From assembly GCF_001544555.2 (NCBI RefSeq), contig NZ_FCOK02000062.1:1-58989 (forward strand): a DNA stretch of 58,989 nt, read 5' to 3'. A program made the translations under genes and the position numbers. Under the pieces are notes generated by a model that saw nothing but the letters and a program-made list of their open reading frames with translations, was not told where the DNA came from and did no database searches. Shown here one piece after another: positions 1 through 8,739 of this stretch. This DNA comes from Caballeronia udeis (GTDB taxonomy: Bacteria; Pseudomonadota; Gammaproteobacteria; Burkholderiales; Burkholderiaceae). How positions within the stretch are numbered: the first letter of the stretch is position 1; each line of letters opens with the position of its first letter.

Positions 1-338
1 GCCCGAGGCGACAAGCTCAGGGATGTGGGCTGCACCTGCCCTCGGAAAAACCTTGACGGACCGCCTCAGGGCGTGACTCAGATGTTCCCGTCCTCTCAAT
101 CAACGACCGGTTCCCGATCTGAAACGGACGCTGCATCTGTGCTCGAGCGCGTGTGCGAACTGGCCGAGAGCGTGATTTTCGAAGCTCATCTGGTAGCTTG
201 CATCGCCGAAATGGAGCGTCGACGATGCAACGTATGACCGGTCCACGGAGACCATCAGGAATCCAGATCATGTTGCAGTTGTGATTGACAACTATCGTTG
301 GCGGCGGAAAATCATTGACGGCCCAAAGCGCAGCGCCA
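1..338. other. window edge, no confident gene
   Basis: This stretch precedes the AraC regulator. A plus-strand frame is open from 25 to 237 (70 codons, or 51 from the ATG at 82) and ends in a Glu/Arg-rich helix-like tail. I recognise no family in it and see no clear ribosome binding site, so it may be a small hypothetical gene or a remnant. The overlapping minus-strand frame at 17-271 is arginine-rich and looks like a shadow. Nothing else was seen. Confidence 0.3.
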
Positions 339-1340
339 TCATTTCAAATGGCTGTTGCGCCAGGCGCGCGGGGTCACGCCGAAGTGTGAACTGAACCAGT
401 TGGTGAAGGAGCCCTGCTGTGAATAGCCCAGCAGGGCGGAAACCCGCCCGATGGGATAGCGTGGGTTGCTCATATAGCGCACGGCAAGTTCGCCCCTGAC
501 TTCCTCGACCAGACGCGAGAAGCTGGTATGCGCCAGTTCAAGTTGGCGCTGCATGGTGCGAACGCTCAGCCGTAAATGGCGGGCAACCAACTCGACGGTG
601 GCCTGCTCGAGGGGCAGCAACAAGTAGATCGCCTTGCGCACTTCCAGCGCGGTCGAGTCGACACCCGTCACGTTGAGTGAATCCGCGAGGCTCTCGGCAT
701 ATCGCACCAGTTCCGGGTCAGCGGAGGGATTCGGGTAATCGAGATCGGCGGCCGCGCACACGAAGCCGTTGAAATCGCTTCCGAACTCCAACGGACAGCC
801 GAAGAACCGTCGATGAAACGTCAGGTCTTGCGGTCCCTTATGAACAAAATGGACGGACCGTGGTTTCCAGTGATCACCCAGCAGGGCGCTGGAGTGGCGC
901 GAGAGGACACCGACCGCGAGTTCGATCGCCTGATTCGTCGGGGTACCCGGTTCGACGACCAGTTCTTCGCGGATGGTGACCGTTTCGCCCGCGTCCTCGA
1001 CGTACACAGCCAGGGCTTCGTTCAGCAAATGCCGGTATTCGGCCGCGGCCAGCAACACTTCGCGCAGCGTGCGCTTGTGCGCGAGCAGGACATTGACCAC
1101 ACCGGTACCGAACTTCTGCCGGGTTTCGGCCATCTGCAGCGCGAAAGTCGGGCATGACGCCTTTTCAGCCGTCAGTTCCAGCAGCCGGCACGCGGCGGCT
1201 GCCGGAATGCGATCGTCGGGATTCGCAAGCGCAGCAGTATCGATCCCGACCTGCTGCGCAAGCTGGACCGGGTTCAGTCCAAGCCGCCGCGTCACGTCGA
1301 AATAGCCGCTCATGGCTACCGAGCGCAGCATCGATTCCAT
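339..1340 (-). CDS. AraC-family transcriptional regulator (OruR/ArgR-like architecture)
   Basis: A predicted DNA-binding activator of 333 residues. The first two thirds resemble the arabinose-binding-like sensor domain of the OruR type, starting with a YFDVTRRLGLN-like helix. The last ~95 residues carry two helix-turn-helix units: VELVARHLRLSVRTMQRQL, then IGRVSALLGYSQQGSFTNWF followed by the family signature FGVTPRAWR. I chose the ATG at 1340 rather than 1346 because a GGAGG at 1348-1352 lies seven bases before it but only one base before the earlier ATG. The gene is divergent from the BKACE operon with about 250 bases between them, so it is probably that operon's inducer-responsive regulator. 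The ligand is unknown. Family assignment is firm; target is inferred from position. Confidence 0.9.
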   Translation of the reverse strand: MESMLRSVAMSGYFDVTRRLGLNPVQLAQQVGIDTAALANPDDRIPAAAACRLLELTAEKASCPTFALQMAETRQKFGTGVVNVLLAHKRTLREVLLAAAEYRHLLNEALAVYVEDAGETVTIREELVVEPGTPTNQAIELAVGVLSRHSSALLGDHWKPRSVHFVHKGPQDLTFHRRFFGCPLEFGSDFNGFVCAAADLDYPNPSADPELVRYAESLADSLNVTGVDSTALEVRKAIYLLLPLEQATVELVARHLRLSVRTMQRQLELAHTSFSRLVEEVRGELAVRYMSNPRYPIGRVSALLGYSQQGSFTNWFSSHFGVTPRAWRNSHLK

Positions 1341-1412
1341 CGTCATGCCTCCGCGCGCATCTTATGGGCAGCGCCTTGCCCTCCGGCCATGAAAATGCCT
1401 CCCGCGCGCAAA

Positions 1413-1430
1413 TACCGGTGTTACCGGTGT
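1413..1430. promoter_or_regulatory. tandem 9-bp direct repeat, candidate AraC operator
   Basis: The sequence TACCGGTGT occurs twice head to tail (1413-1421 and 1422-1430) between the divergent AraC gene and the BKACE gene. AraC-type proteins commonly bind directly repeated half-sites near promoters, so this is a reasonable operator candidate. A nine-base period is slightly under one helical turn. Confidence 0.4.
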
Positions 1431-1597
1431 TAACGCGTAGTGGCATGAAATACTAAAAGGATGGCGCCCAATCAGAAAAGTGTAACGCAGGATTGCCGTA
1501 TCGTGCGATCTCAACGGTTCATCATATTCCGACCAGTTTCCATGCGGCCAGCCGTGCCGGGAGCGTCGGAATACCGTCCCCCTTATTGGAGAACACG

Positions 1598-2653
1598 ATG
1601 CAATTCCTCGACGATTCGCTGCACCCCGAGAACCAGGACAAGGTTGTCATCACGACCGCTCCGTACGGCCCGGAATGGATGCCCGAGGACTTTCCGGAAG
1701 ACATTCCGGTGACGATGGAGGAGCAGATCCAGAAGGCCGTCGATTGCTACAACGCCGGCGCGACTGTCCTGCACCTGCACGTGCGTGAACTGGACGGCAA
1801 GGGCTCCAAGCGCCTGTCGAAATTCAACGAACTCATTGCAGGTGTACGCGCAGTCGTGCCGGACATGATCATCCAGGTAGGCGGCTCGATCTCGTTTGCA
1901 CCGGAAGACGATGGGCAGGCCGCGAAGTGGCTGTCCGACGACACGCGTCACATGCTGGCCGATCTCGACCCGAAGCCCGATCAGGTGACCGTCGCGATCA
2001 ACACCACGCAGATGAACATCATGGAGTTGCTCTACCCGGAGTATCTGGAAGGCACCTCGTTGTCCAACCCTGCGTTGATGGGCGCCTACAGCGAAATGAC
2101 AGTGCCCGCGGGTCCGGCCTGGGTTGAGGAGCACCTGCGTCGCCTGCAGGCCTCGGGCATCCAGCCGCACTTCCAGCTCACGGGCATCCATGCGCTGGAA
2201 ACACTCGATCGCCTCGTGCGCAAGGGTGCCTACAAGGGTCCGCTCAACCTGACCTGGATCGGTATCGGCGGGGGCTTCGACGGCCCGAACCCGTTCAACT
2301 TCTCCAACTTCGTGCACCGCGCGCCGGATGGCTGCACGCTCACGGCCGAGTCGCTGCTCAAGAACGTATTGCCGTTCAACATGATGGCGATGGCCATGGG
2401 CCTGCATCCTCGCTGCGGCATCGAAGACACGATCATCGACCAGCACGGCAACAGGATGACTTCGGTGCAGCAGATCGAACAGTGCGTGCGCGTGGCGCGC
2501 GAACTGGGCCGCGAGATTGCCTCGGGCAAGGAAGCGCGCGACATCTACCGCATCGGCGTGCAGTACGAAACGGCTGACGAGACGCTTGCGGCGAACGGCA
2601 TGGCGCCGAATCGCAAGGCCGGTGTGAAGAACCTGCCGCTGCGTGCGGCGTAA
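1598..2653 (+). CDS. beta-keto acid cleavage enzyme (BKACE, DUF849)
   Basis: A predicted TIM-barrel enzyme of 351 residues. BKACE enzymes condense a beta-keto acid with acetyl-CoA to give acetoacetate and a new acyl-CoA; 3-keto-5-aminohexanoate cleavage enzyme (Kce) is the founding member. The zinc-binding HLHVR motif lies at residues 59-63. QVGGSISF follows near 93, the glycine-rich IGIGGGFDG near 221-229, and GIEDT at 274-278, which corresponds to the family's late G-[LI]-E-D motif. I start at 1598, preceded by GGAG, rather than at an in-frame ATG at 1493. It is the first gene of the run up to the porin, facing the AraC regulator. The beta-keto acid used cannot be read from the sequence; the family covers many (carnitine-derived dehydrocarnitine, aminohexanoates and others). 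Confidence 0.9.
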   Translation: MQFLDDSLHPENQDKVVITTAPYGPEWMPEDFPEDIPVTMEEQIQKAVDCYNAGATVLHLHVRELDGKGSKRLSKFNELIAGVRAVVPDMIIQVGGSISFAPEDDGQAAKWLSDDTRHMLADLDPKPDQVTVAINTTQMNIMELLYPEYLEGTSLSNPALMGAYSEMTVPAGPAWVEEHLRRLQASGIQPHFQLTGIHALETLDRLVRKGAYKGPLNLTWIGIGGGFDGPNPFNFSNFVHRAPDGCTLTAESLLKNVLPFNMMAMAMGLHPRCGIEDTIIDQHGNRMTSVQQIEQCVRVARELGREIASGKEARDIYRIGVQYETADETLAANGMAPNRKAGVKNLPLRAA

Positions 2654-2663
2654 GGAACACGAG

Positions 2664-2724
2664 CCCGGCAGACGCTTCGCGGATGCCGGGTTTCAAAGGT
2701 AGGGCTCCCCGGCATGCCGGGGAG
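2664..2724 (+). terminator. two hairpins after the BKACE gene
   Basis: A 7-bp stem (CCCGGCA at 2664-2670 with TGCCGGG at 2684-2690) is followed by TTTC. A perfect 20-base palindrome centred on GGCATGCC lies at 2705-2724. Neither has a long T run, so they may attenuate or protect the 3' end of the BKACE message rather than terminate fully. If so, BKACE could be expressed more strongly than the downstream genes. Confidence 0.4.
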
Positions 2725-2806
2725 GGTTGCGCAGTATCCATAAAGGCCCGCTTTGTCCTGCAAGGCAAGGCGGACGCCAACAAGCTGGACACGAAGGAGA
2801 CGACTC

Positions 2807-4126
2807 ATGTTCACGCATGCCGAGCCCACGACGGCCGATGTTTCGACGACGCAAAAAGACGTGCGCGCGTATGCGTGGGTGGTATTTGCCCTGACGGTGG
2901 GGTTGCTGCTCTCCGACTACATGTCGCGGCAGGTGTTGAATGCGGTGTTCCCGATGCTCAAGGCCACGTGGAACCTTTCCGACACCCGGCTGGGTTCCCT
3001 GAGCAGTGTGGTCGCGCTGATGGTCGGCGTGCTCACCTTTCCGCTGTCGGTGCTCGCCGACCGCTGGGGCCGCGTGAAAAGCATTGTCCTGATGGCAGCG
3101 ATGTGGAGTCTCGCGACGCTCGGCTGTGCGCTCTCGACGAACTATCACGAGATGCTGCTGGCGCGCGCCTTCGTCGGCGTGGGTGAAGCCGCCTATGGCA
3201 GTGTCGGCATCGCGGTCGTCCTCAGCATCTTTCCCGCACGGCTGCGCGCAACGCTCACCGCCTCGTTCATGGCCGGAGGGGCGTTCGGTTCAGTGCTGGG
3301 TATGGCGCTGGGGGGTACGGTCGCGGCTCACCTTGGCTGGCGCGCGGCGTTCGGCGCAATGGCAGCACTGGGCATCGTGCTGCTGGTTTTCTACCGGTTT
3401 GCCGTCACCGAAAAACAGCTGGCGCGACTGCAGCCCGCAGGTGTGAGCAAGCAAGTGCAGGGCCGCGGTGTATGCATGAGCTTCCACGCGCTGATGAAAG
3501 GGCTCTTCTCGACGAAGTCCGTCGTGTGTGCCTACGTCGGCAGCGGCATCCATCTGCTGGTTCCGGCAGCTGTGTGGGCGTGGATGCCCAGCTTCCTGAA
3601 CCGCTATTACGGCATGTCCACCGGCAAGGCGGCAATGGGTGCGGCAGTGTTCGTGCTGGCCACCGCTTTCGGCATGGTGGCGTGCGGAAATCTGACGGAC
3701 CGGCTCAGCAAGCATCAGCGGGAAAGAAAGTGGAGTGCTGCCGTCGCCTTCTGCCTGATCTGCTTCGTGCTGCTCACGATCGGTTTCCGGATGCCGGCGG
3801 GTCCGGCACAGCTCGTCGTGATCGGCGCCGGCATGTTCTTCTGCGCTGGCGCGACCGGCCCCTCGGGGGCGATGGTGGCAAACCTCACGCCACCGTCGAT
3901 CCATGCGTCGGCGTTTGCCACTCTGACGTTGGCGAACAACCTGCTGGGGTTGGCACCCGCCGCCGTCCTGACTGGCATCGTGGCCGACCGGATCGGGCTG
4001 CTCGGCGCGTTGCAACTCGTGCCGTTTGCACCCCTGGCCGCTGCAGTCGCCTTCTTCATCGGCAAGCGGAACTATGGCGTCGACCTCGATCGCGCGAGTG
4101 CACTGCGTGAACAGGCTGGATGTTGA
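2807..4126 (+). CDS. MFS transporter
   Basis: A 439-residue inner-membrane transporter with about twelve hydrophobic segments. The first helix contains the DYMSRQVLN sequence. The loop between helices 2 and 3 carries the MFS signature ADRWGRVKS near residues 85-93, and a second copy-like loop (LTDRLSKHQR) falls in the second half. The start at 2807 has GAAGGAG just upstream; an upstream in-frame start at 2753 lacks this. It sits inside the BKACE-to-porin run, so it most likely imports the organic acid or related compound degraded there. The fold is certain, the substrate is not. Confidence 0.85.
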   Translation: MFTHAEPTTADVSTTQKDVRAYAWVVFALTVGLLLSDYMSRQVLNAVFPMLKATWNLSDTRLGSLSSVVALMVGVLTFPLSVLADRWGRVKSIVLMAAMWSLATLGCALSTNYHEMLLARAFVGVGEAAYGSVGIAVVLSIFPARLRATLTASFMAGGAFGSVLGMALGGTVAAHLGWRAAFGAMAALGIVLLVFYRFAVTEKQLARLQPAGVSKQVQGRGVCMSFHALMKGLFSTKSVVCAYVGSGIHLLVPAAVWAWMPSFLNRYYGMSTGKAAMGAAVFVLATAFGMVACGNLTDRLSKHQRERKWSAAVAFCLICFVLLTIGFRMPAGPAQLVVIGAGMFFCAGATGPSGAMVANLTPPSIHASAFATLTLANNLLGLAPAAVLTGIVADRIGLLGALQLVPFAPLAAAVAFFIGKRNYGVDLDRASALREQAGC

Positions 4127-4243
4127 TCCAACGGCCACCGGCCAAGCTTTACGCCTCGCCAAGTGAACCTGAGAGCGGGACGGGCAGCACCGTCAGGGAC
4201 CCAATATAAATCTGCAGTTCAAGTAAATAACAGGAGATTCGAC

Positions 4244-5224
4244 ATGGCAAAAGCAGTGCGCTTCCATGAAACCGGTGGTCCCGAAGTCTTGCGCTATGAA
4301 AACGTTGAAGTGGGCGTCCCCGGCCCCGGACAGGTTCGCTTGCGTCATGAGGCCGTGGGCCTGAATTTCGCCGACATCTACTTCCGCAGCGGCCTGTACC
4401 CCGTGCCGCTGCCTGCGGGCATGGGTGTCGAGGCTGCAGGTGTGGTCGAGGCAATCGGCTCCGGCGTGACCAACGTCACGGTCGGCGATCGCGTGACCTA
4501 CACCGGCTTTCTCAACACACTCGGCGCTTACAGCACCGAACGCCTGGTCCCGGCGGCGCCCCTCATCAAGCTTCCGGATGCGATCTCCTTCGAAACGGCT
4601 GCCGGCATGACGATGCGAGGCCTGACCTCGTCGTACCTGATGCGCCGCATTCACGATTTCAAGGCAGGTGACACCATCCTGCTGCATGCCGCCGCCGGCG
4701 GCGTCGGTCTGATTGTGTCGCAATGGGCGAAGCTGCTGGGCCTCACTGTGATCGGCACGGTTTCGAACGAGGCCAAGGGCGAGGTGGCCCGTGCGCATGG
4801 TTGCGATCACATCGTCTACTACAGCCGGGAAGACGTCGCGAAGCGCGTGCGCGAACTGACCAACGGCGTTGGCGTGGACGTCGTGTTCGACAGCGTCGGC
4901 AAGGATACCTTCGAGGCGTCGCTCGATTCGCTCAGGCGCCGTGGCCTGATGGTCTGCGTCGGCACGGCGTCCGGGCCGATCCCGCCGTTCAATCCACAGA
5001 TTCTTGCGATGAAGGGCTCGCTCTACCTGACGCGTCCCGCGCTGGCGGACTATATCGCCGACCCGGCCGAGAAGGACGAACTCGCCGGTGAACTCTTCGG
5101 GCATGTCGCAGCAGGCCGCATCAAGATTGAACTCAACCAGCGTTACGCGCTGGAGGACGCGGCGCAGGCCCACCGCGACCTTGAATCGCGCAAGACGACC
5201 GGATCGTCGGTCTTCGTCATCTGA
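4244..5224 (+). CDS. NADPH:quinone oxidoreductase-like enzyme (MDR superfamily)
   Basis: A 326-residue medium-chain reductase. The N-terminal GroES-like part has the GLNFADIYFRSGLYP segment typical of zinc-free quinone oxidoreductases (QorA type). The Rossmann part has HAAAGGVG near residue 150 and VFDSVG further on. No structural-zinc cysteine cluster is present. Quinone oxidoreductases reduce quinones or alpha,beta-unsaturated carbonyls with NADPH. The start at 4244 follows CAGGAG. The next gene begins ten bases after its stop, so the two are almost certainly co-transcribed. In this operon it could reduce an enone intermediate; that role is inferred from context only. Confidence 0.87.
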   Translation: MAKAVRFHETGGPEVLRYENVEVGVPGPGQVRLRHEAVGLNFADIYFRSGLYPVPLPAGMGVEAAGVVEAIGSGVTNVTVGDRVTYTGFLNTLGAYSTERLVPAAPLIKLPDAISFETAAGMTMRGLTSSYLMRRIHDFKAGDTILLHAAAGGVGLIVSQWAKLLGLTVIGTVSNEAKGEVARAHGCDHIVYYSREDVAKRVRELTNGVGVDVVFDSVGKDTFEASLDSLRRRGLMVCVGTASGPIPPFNPQILAMKGSLYLTRPALADYIADPAEKDELAGELFGHVAAGRIKIELNQRYALEDAAQAHRDLESRKTTGSSVFVI

Positions 5225-5234
5225 GGAGAACGCC

Positions 5235-6083
5235 ATGCGAGTCGAACAATTGACGTGTGCCATTGGCGCCGAACTGGCCGGCGTGAATCTTGCCGATGCC
5301 ATTGGCGATGACGGCCTGTTTGCGGAGATCCGTGCGGCACTGCTCAAACACCGGGTGCTGTTCCTGCGCGACCAGGACATCTCGCGCGCCGAGCATGTTG
5401 CGTTTGCACGCCGTTTCGGCGAACTGGAGGATCATCCTGTTGCCGGCAGCGACCCGGAACATCCGGGCCTCGTGCGCATCTACAAGAACCCGGATCAGCC
5501 CAACGACCGGTATGAAAACGCGTGGCACGCGGATGCCACCTGGCGCGAGGCGCCGCAGTTCGGCGCTGTCCTGCGCTGCGTGGAGTGCCCGCCAGTCGGC
5601 GGCGACACGATGTGGGCAAATATGGTCCTCGCCTACGAGAACCTGCCGGACCACATCAAGACCCAGATCGCAGACCTGCGCGCCCGCCACAGCATCGAGG
5701 CGAGCTTCGGCGCCGCGATGCCGATCGAAAAACGCCTCGCTCTCAAGGCGCAATTCCCGGACGCGGAGCATCCTGTTGTGCGTACGCACCCGGAGACCGG
5801 CGAGAAGGTGTTGTTCGTGAACGCCTTCGCCACCCATTTCACCAATTACCACACGCCGGCGCGCGTGCGCTTCGGGCAGGACGCCAATCCGGGCGCGGGT
5901 GAGTTGCTGCGCTATCTCATCAGCCAGGCCTGCATCCCCGAGTACCAGGTTCGCTGGCGCTGGAAACCCGACAGCATCGCGATCTGGGATAACCGCAGCA
6001 CGCAGCACTACGCAGTAATGGACTACCCGCCGTGTCACCGCAAGATGGAGCGCGCCGGAATTACCGGTGACAAGCCGATATGA
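5235..6083 (+). CDS. TauD/TfdA-family 2-oxoglutarate-dependent dioxygenase
   Basis: A 282-residue non-haem iron oxygenase that should couple 2-oxoglutarate decarboxylation to substrate hydroxylation. The iron ligands are H98 and D100 (in WHADATW) and H258 (in NRSTQHYAVMDY). R269, eleven residues after H258, is placed to bind 2-oxoglutarate. R273 and H67 (in GELEDHPVAG) fall where TauD has its two sulfonate-contacting residues (H70 and R270, numbering from memory), hinting at a negatively charged substrate. Length matches TauD. It starts ten bases after the oxidoreductase stop, behind GAGGAGAACGCC. Its stop overlaps the next start by four bases (ATGA). It may open catabolism by hydroxylating next to a heteroatom; whether the substrate is a sulfonate, aryloxy acid or betaine is unknown. 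Confidence 0.88.
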   Translation: MRVEQLTCAIGAELAGVNLADAIGDDGLFAEIRAALLKHRVLFLRDQDISRAEHVAFARRFGELEDHPVAGSDPEHPGLVRIYKNPDQPNDRYENAWHADATWREAPQFGAVLRCVECPPVGGDTMWANMVLAYENLPDHIKTQIADLRARHSIEASFGAAMPIEKRLALKAQFPDAEHPVVRTHPETGEKVLFVNAFATHFTNYHTPARVRFGQDANPGAGELLRYLISQACIPEYQVRWRWKPDSIAIWDNRSTQHYAVMDYPPCHRKMERAGITGDKPI

Positions 6084-6628
6084 CACCTACCATCCTGATG
6101 GTGCCGGGCTTGCGCAACCATGTCGCGGAGCATTGGCAAACGCTGCTGGAGCGCAGGCTCCCCAAGGTGGCCTCGGTGCCGCCGCTCGAGCACGACAAAC
6201 TCAGTTGCGCGGCACGCGTTGCAGCGCTCGATGCTGCCCTCGCGAAAATCGATGGCCCGGTGATCCTGGTCGCGCATAGCGCGGGCGTGATGATCACGGT
6301 GCATTGGGCCCGGCAGCACAGCCGCAAGATTCACGGTGCGCTACTTGCCGCTCCGGCTGACCTCGAGACGCCGCTGCCGGCAGGCTATCCGGCCTTCGAT
6401 GCGCTCGCCCAGACCGGGTGGCAGCCGATTCCACGAAAGCCGCTGCCGTTCCCGAGCATCGTCGGTGCTAGCCGCAACGATCCGCTCGCGCAGTTCGAGC
6501 GTGTCGCGGCAATGGCGAAAGACTGGGGCAGCCGGCTCGTCGACCTTGGCGAGGTCGGTCACCTGAATCCCGCTGCAGGGTTTGGTGAATGGCCGATGGC
6601 GGAGACACTGATCCATGAACTCGTCTGA
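6080..6628 (+). CDS. small alpha/beta serine hydrolase (RBBP9/YdeN family)
   Basis: A 182-residue hydrolase. MVPGLRNHVAEHWQ near the start is the family's oxyanion-region motif (PG-x-x-x-S/N-x-x-x-HW). The nucleophile elbow is AHSAGV, preceded by PVILVAHS. A late GEVGHLNPAAGFGEWP segment supplies the catalytic His (the GH[IL]N motif), and SRNDPLAQ the acidic residue. It overlaps the dioxygenase by four bases and the next gene by fourteen, which implies translational coupling within one operon. Members of this family are mostly of unknown substrate; esterase or thioesterase activity on a pathway intermediate is plausible. Confidence 0.88.
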   Translation: MTPTILMVPGLRNHVAEHWQTLLERRLPKVASVPPLEHDKLSCAARVAALDAALAKIDGPVILVAHSAGVMITVHWARQHSRKIHGALLAAPADLETPLPAGYPAFDALAQTGWQPIPRKPLPFPSIVGASRNDPLAQFERVAAMAKDWGSRLVDLGEVGHLNPAAGFGEWPMAETLIHELV

Positions 6629-6977
6629 TCAGATACCGGTTGGCGCGGTCGATGAACTCGCGCCGGGCCAGCGCAAACTGGTCTTCGTCGATGGCCGCAG
6701 CATTGTCCTGTTCAACATCGACGGCACGATCCACGCAATCGATAACGCGTGTCCCCACAACGGGGCCTCGCTGGCAAGCGGTCAGCTGGAGGAATGCGTA
6801 CTGAGCTGCCCGGCGCACGGCCTGCGCTTCGACGTGCGCACAGGTTGCATGCCGGGCACGGGCGGGTTGAGCCTGACAATTTTTCCGGTCCGGGCCATTG
6901 AAGGAAAGCTGGTCGTGAGTCTTGAGGTTTCAGCCACCAGTCCCGCGCAGGGACCGATGTGCAATGCCGCACCGTGA
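6615..6977 (+). CDS. small Rieske-type [2Fe-2S] protein
   Basis: A 120-residue single-domain Rieske ferredoxin. The two cluster-binding motifs are CPHNGASL (C-x-H) and, about 17 residues later, CPAHGLRFD (C-x-x-H). The fold and length resemble NirD or the ferredoxin component of ring-hydroxylating dioxygenases. No partner oxygenase alpha subunit or ferredoxin reductase gene is present here, so its redox partner must lie elsewhere or be an unexpected one. Its start lies inside the preceding hydrolase gene (14-base overlap). The tail after LVVSLEV is short and non-conserved in appearance. Confidence 0.88.
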   Translation: MNSSDQIPVGAVDELAPGQRKLVFVDGRSIVLFNIDGTIHAIDNACPHNGASLASGQLEECVLSCPAHGLRFDVRTGCMPGTGGLSLTIFPVRAIEGKLVVSLEVSATSPAQGPMCNAAP

Positions 6978-7015
6978 TCGGGGCTGCGCGGGAACATACA
7001 GTCATTAGGGGAACC

Positions 7016-8647
7016 ATGATGCAAGGTTTGATGATGCAGCAACCGCTGCTGGTTGCGTCGCTGCTCATGCACGCTGAACGCCACCACGGCGAACAGGAAA
7101 TCGTGTCACGACGGGTCGAAGGCGACATTCACCGGTATCAGTACCGGGATTTGGCGCAACGCGCGCGCCGCATGGCAAATGCCCTCGCAGGCCTCGGCAT
7201 CCAGCCGGGCGAGCGGGTAGGGACGCTGGCGTGGAACGGCTATCGGCACATGGAGCTGTACTTCGCCGTGTCCGGGGCAGGGTCCGTGTTGCACACGCTC
7301 AACCCCCGTCTGCACGTCGATCAGCTCGCGTACATCATCGAGCATGCACAAGATCGTGTCGTGTTCTTCGACTTGACGTTTCTCCCGCTGATCGAAAGCG
7401 TCGCGCCGCGGGTCAGGAGCCCTAAGGTTTTCGTGGCAATGACCGACCGTGCGCACATGCCGCAAGACCACGGCCTGTCTACGATGCTGCTGTGCTACGA
7501 GGATCTCGTCGATGGTCACGGCGACGCTTTCGACTGGCCTCTGCTGGACGAAAACAGCGCGTCATCGCTGTGCTACACGTCCGGGACGACCGGCAACCCG
7601 AAGGGGGTTTTATACAGCCACCGCTCGACCCTGCTGCACACCTACGCGGCAGCGCTGCCGGATTCACTGAACTGTTCGGCGCGCGATGTGATCCTTCCGG
7701 TCGTGCCGATGTTCCATGTGAACGCATGGGGACTGCCGTATATCGCCTGCATGGTGGGTGCGAAGCTGGTGTTTCCGGGGCCGGCACTGGATGGCAAGTC
7801 GCTCCATGAACTGATCGAGGACGAACAGGTCACGCTGTCCGCCGGCGTGCCGACCGTCTGGCAGGGACTGCTTGCGCATGTCGAGACGATCATGGGTTCC
7901 TTTTCGTCGATGAAGCGCACGATTATCGGCGGAGCTCCTTGTCCGACTTCGATGACGGCAGCGTTTCAGGAGCGCCATCATGTTGACGTCCTGCATGCAT
8001 GGGGCATGACGGAATTGAGCCCGGTCGGCACGGTCTGCAGTTTCAAGGCGCATCAGGTGTCGCGGCCTATGGAGGAGCGCTACGCGCTTCAGGCGAAGCA
8101 AGGGCGCCCGGTGTTCGGCATCGACATGAAAATCGTCGACCTGGAAGGCAACGATTTGCCGTGGGATGGCGCCGCAACTGGCGACCTCCTCGTGCGCGGT
8201 CATTGGGTCACGCAGGCGTACTTCGGCCATGACGGCAGATCGCCGCTGCGCGACGGCTGGTTTCCGACCGGCGACGTGGCAAAGATCGATCCGGACGGCT
8301 TCATGCAGATTACGGATCGCAGCAAGGACGTCATCAAGTCCGGAGGCGAATGGATCAGTTCGACCGACATCGAAAACGTCGCGTACCTGCACCCCGAAGT
8401 CACGACGGCGGTTTGCATCGCCGCGCGGCATCCGAAGTGGGACGAGCGGCCGCTGCTGCTGATCGTGAAGAAGCCTGGCAGCGCGCTGGCCGCGGACGAA
8501 CTGCTCACATTCTTTGACGCCCGGGTTGCGAAGTGGTGGAAACCGGACGCCGTGGTGTTCGTCGACTCGGTTCCACTCGGTGCAACGGGCAAGGTGCTCA
8601 AGAACCGGTTGCGGGATCAGTTCGGCGACTACTACCTGCCGGCCTGA
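7016..8647 (+). CDS. fatty-acid/aryl-acid CoA ligase (AMP-binding enzyme)
   Basis: A 543-residue adenylate-forming enzyme that activates a carboxylic acid with ATP and CoA. Core motifs are in order: CYTSGTTGNPKGVLYSHRS (P-loop), VPMFHVNAWG, WGMTELSPVG, GWFPTGDVAKIDPDGFMQITDR, the hinge DRSKDVIKSGGEWIS, and the C-terminal catalytic lysine region LGATGKVLK. The motif set is closest to medium/long-chain ligases of the AlkK type. The start at 7016 follows AGGGGAACC; an upstream frame start at 6959 lies inside the Rieske gene. In the operon it would supply the CoA thioester expected for a beta-oxidation-like branch alongside BKACE. Acid specificity is unknown. Confidence 0.9.
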   Translation: MMQGLMMQQPLLVASLLMHAERHHGEQEIVSRRVEGDIHRYQYRDLAQRARRMANALAGLGIQPGERVGTLAWNGYRHMELYFAVSGAGSVLHTLNPRLHVDQLAYIIEHAQDRVVFFDLTFLPLIESVAPRVRSPKVFVAMTDRAHMPQDHGLSTMLLCYEDLVDGHGDAFDWPLLDENSASSLCYTSGTTGNPKGVLYSHRSTLLHTYAAALPDSLNCSARDVILPVVPMFHVNAWGLPYIACMVGAKLVFPGPALDGKSLHELIEDEQVTLSAGVPTVWQGLLAHVETIMGSFSSMKRTIIGGAPCPTSMTAAFQERHHVDVLHAWGMTELSPVGTVCSFKAHQVSRPMEERYALQAKQGRPVFGIDMKIVDLEGNDLPWDGAATGDLLVRGHWVTQAYFGHDGRSPLRDGWFPTGDVAKIDPDGFMQITDRSKDVIKSGGEWISSTDIENVAYLHPEVTTAVCIAARHPKWDERPLLLIVKKPGSALAADELLTFFDARVAKWWKPDAVVFVDSVPLGATGKVLKNRLRDQFGDYYLPA

Positions 8648-8739
8648 GACACCGGCGTGGCAGCAACACAGTTTCATTCGAGCAACAAGCTATAAGCCAC
8701 CGGGTCCACCCGGCACGCCACACACGAGGAGGAGACGCC

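Noticed and set aside
17..271. Minus-strand 84-codon frame at the window edge.
   Set aside because: Arg/Pro-rich with no homology-like blocks and no leader; overlaps the weak plus-strand frame.
813..2446. Long frames overlapping the AraC and BKACE genes on the opposite strand (for example 813-1157 and 1583-2446).
   Set aside because: They lie entirely inside clear genes in other frames, have Arg/His-rich composition and no family features; they are shadows of high-GC coding sequence.
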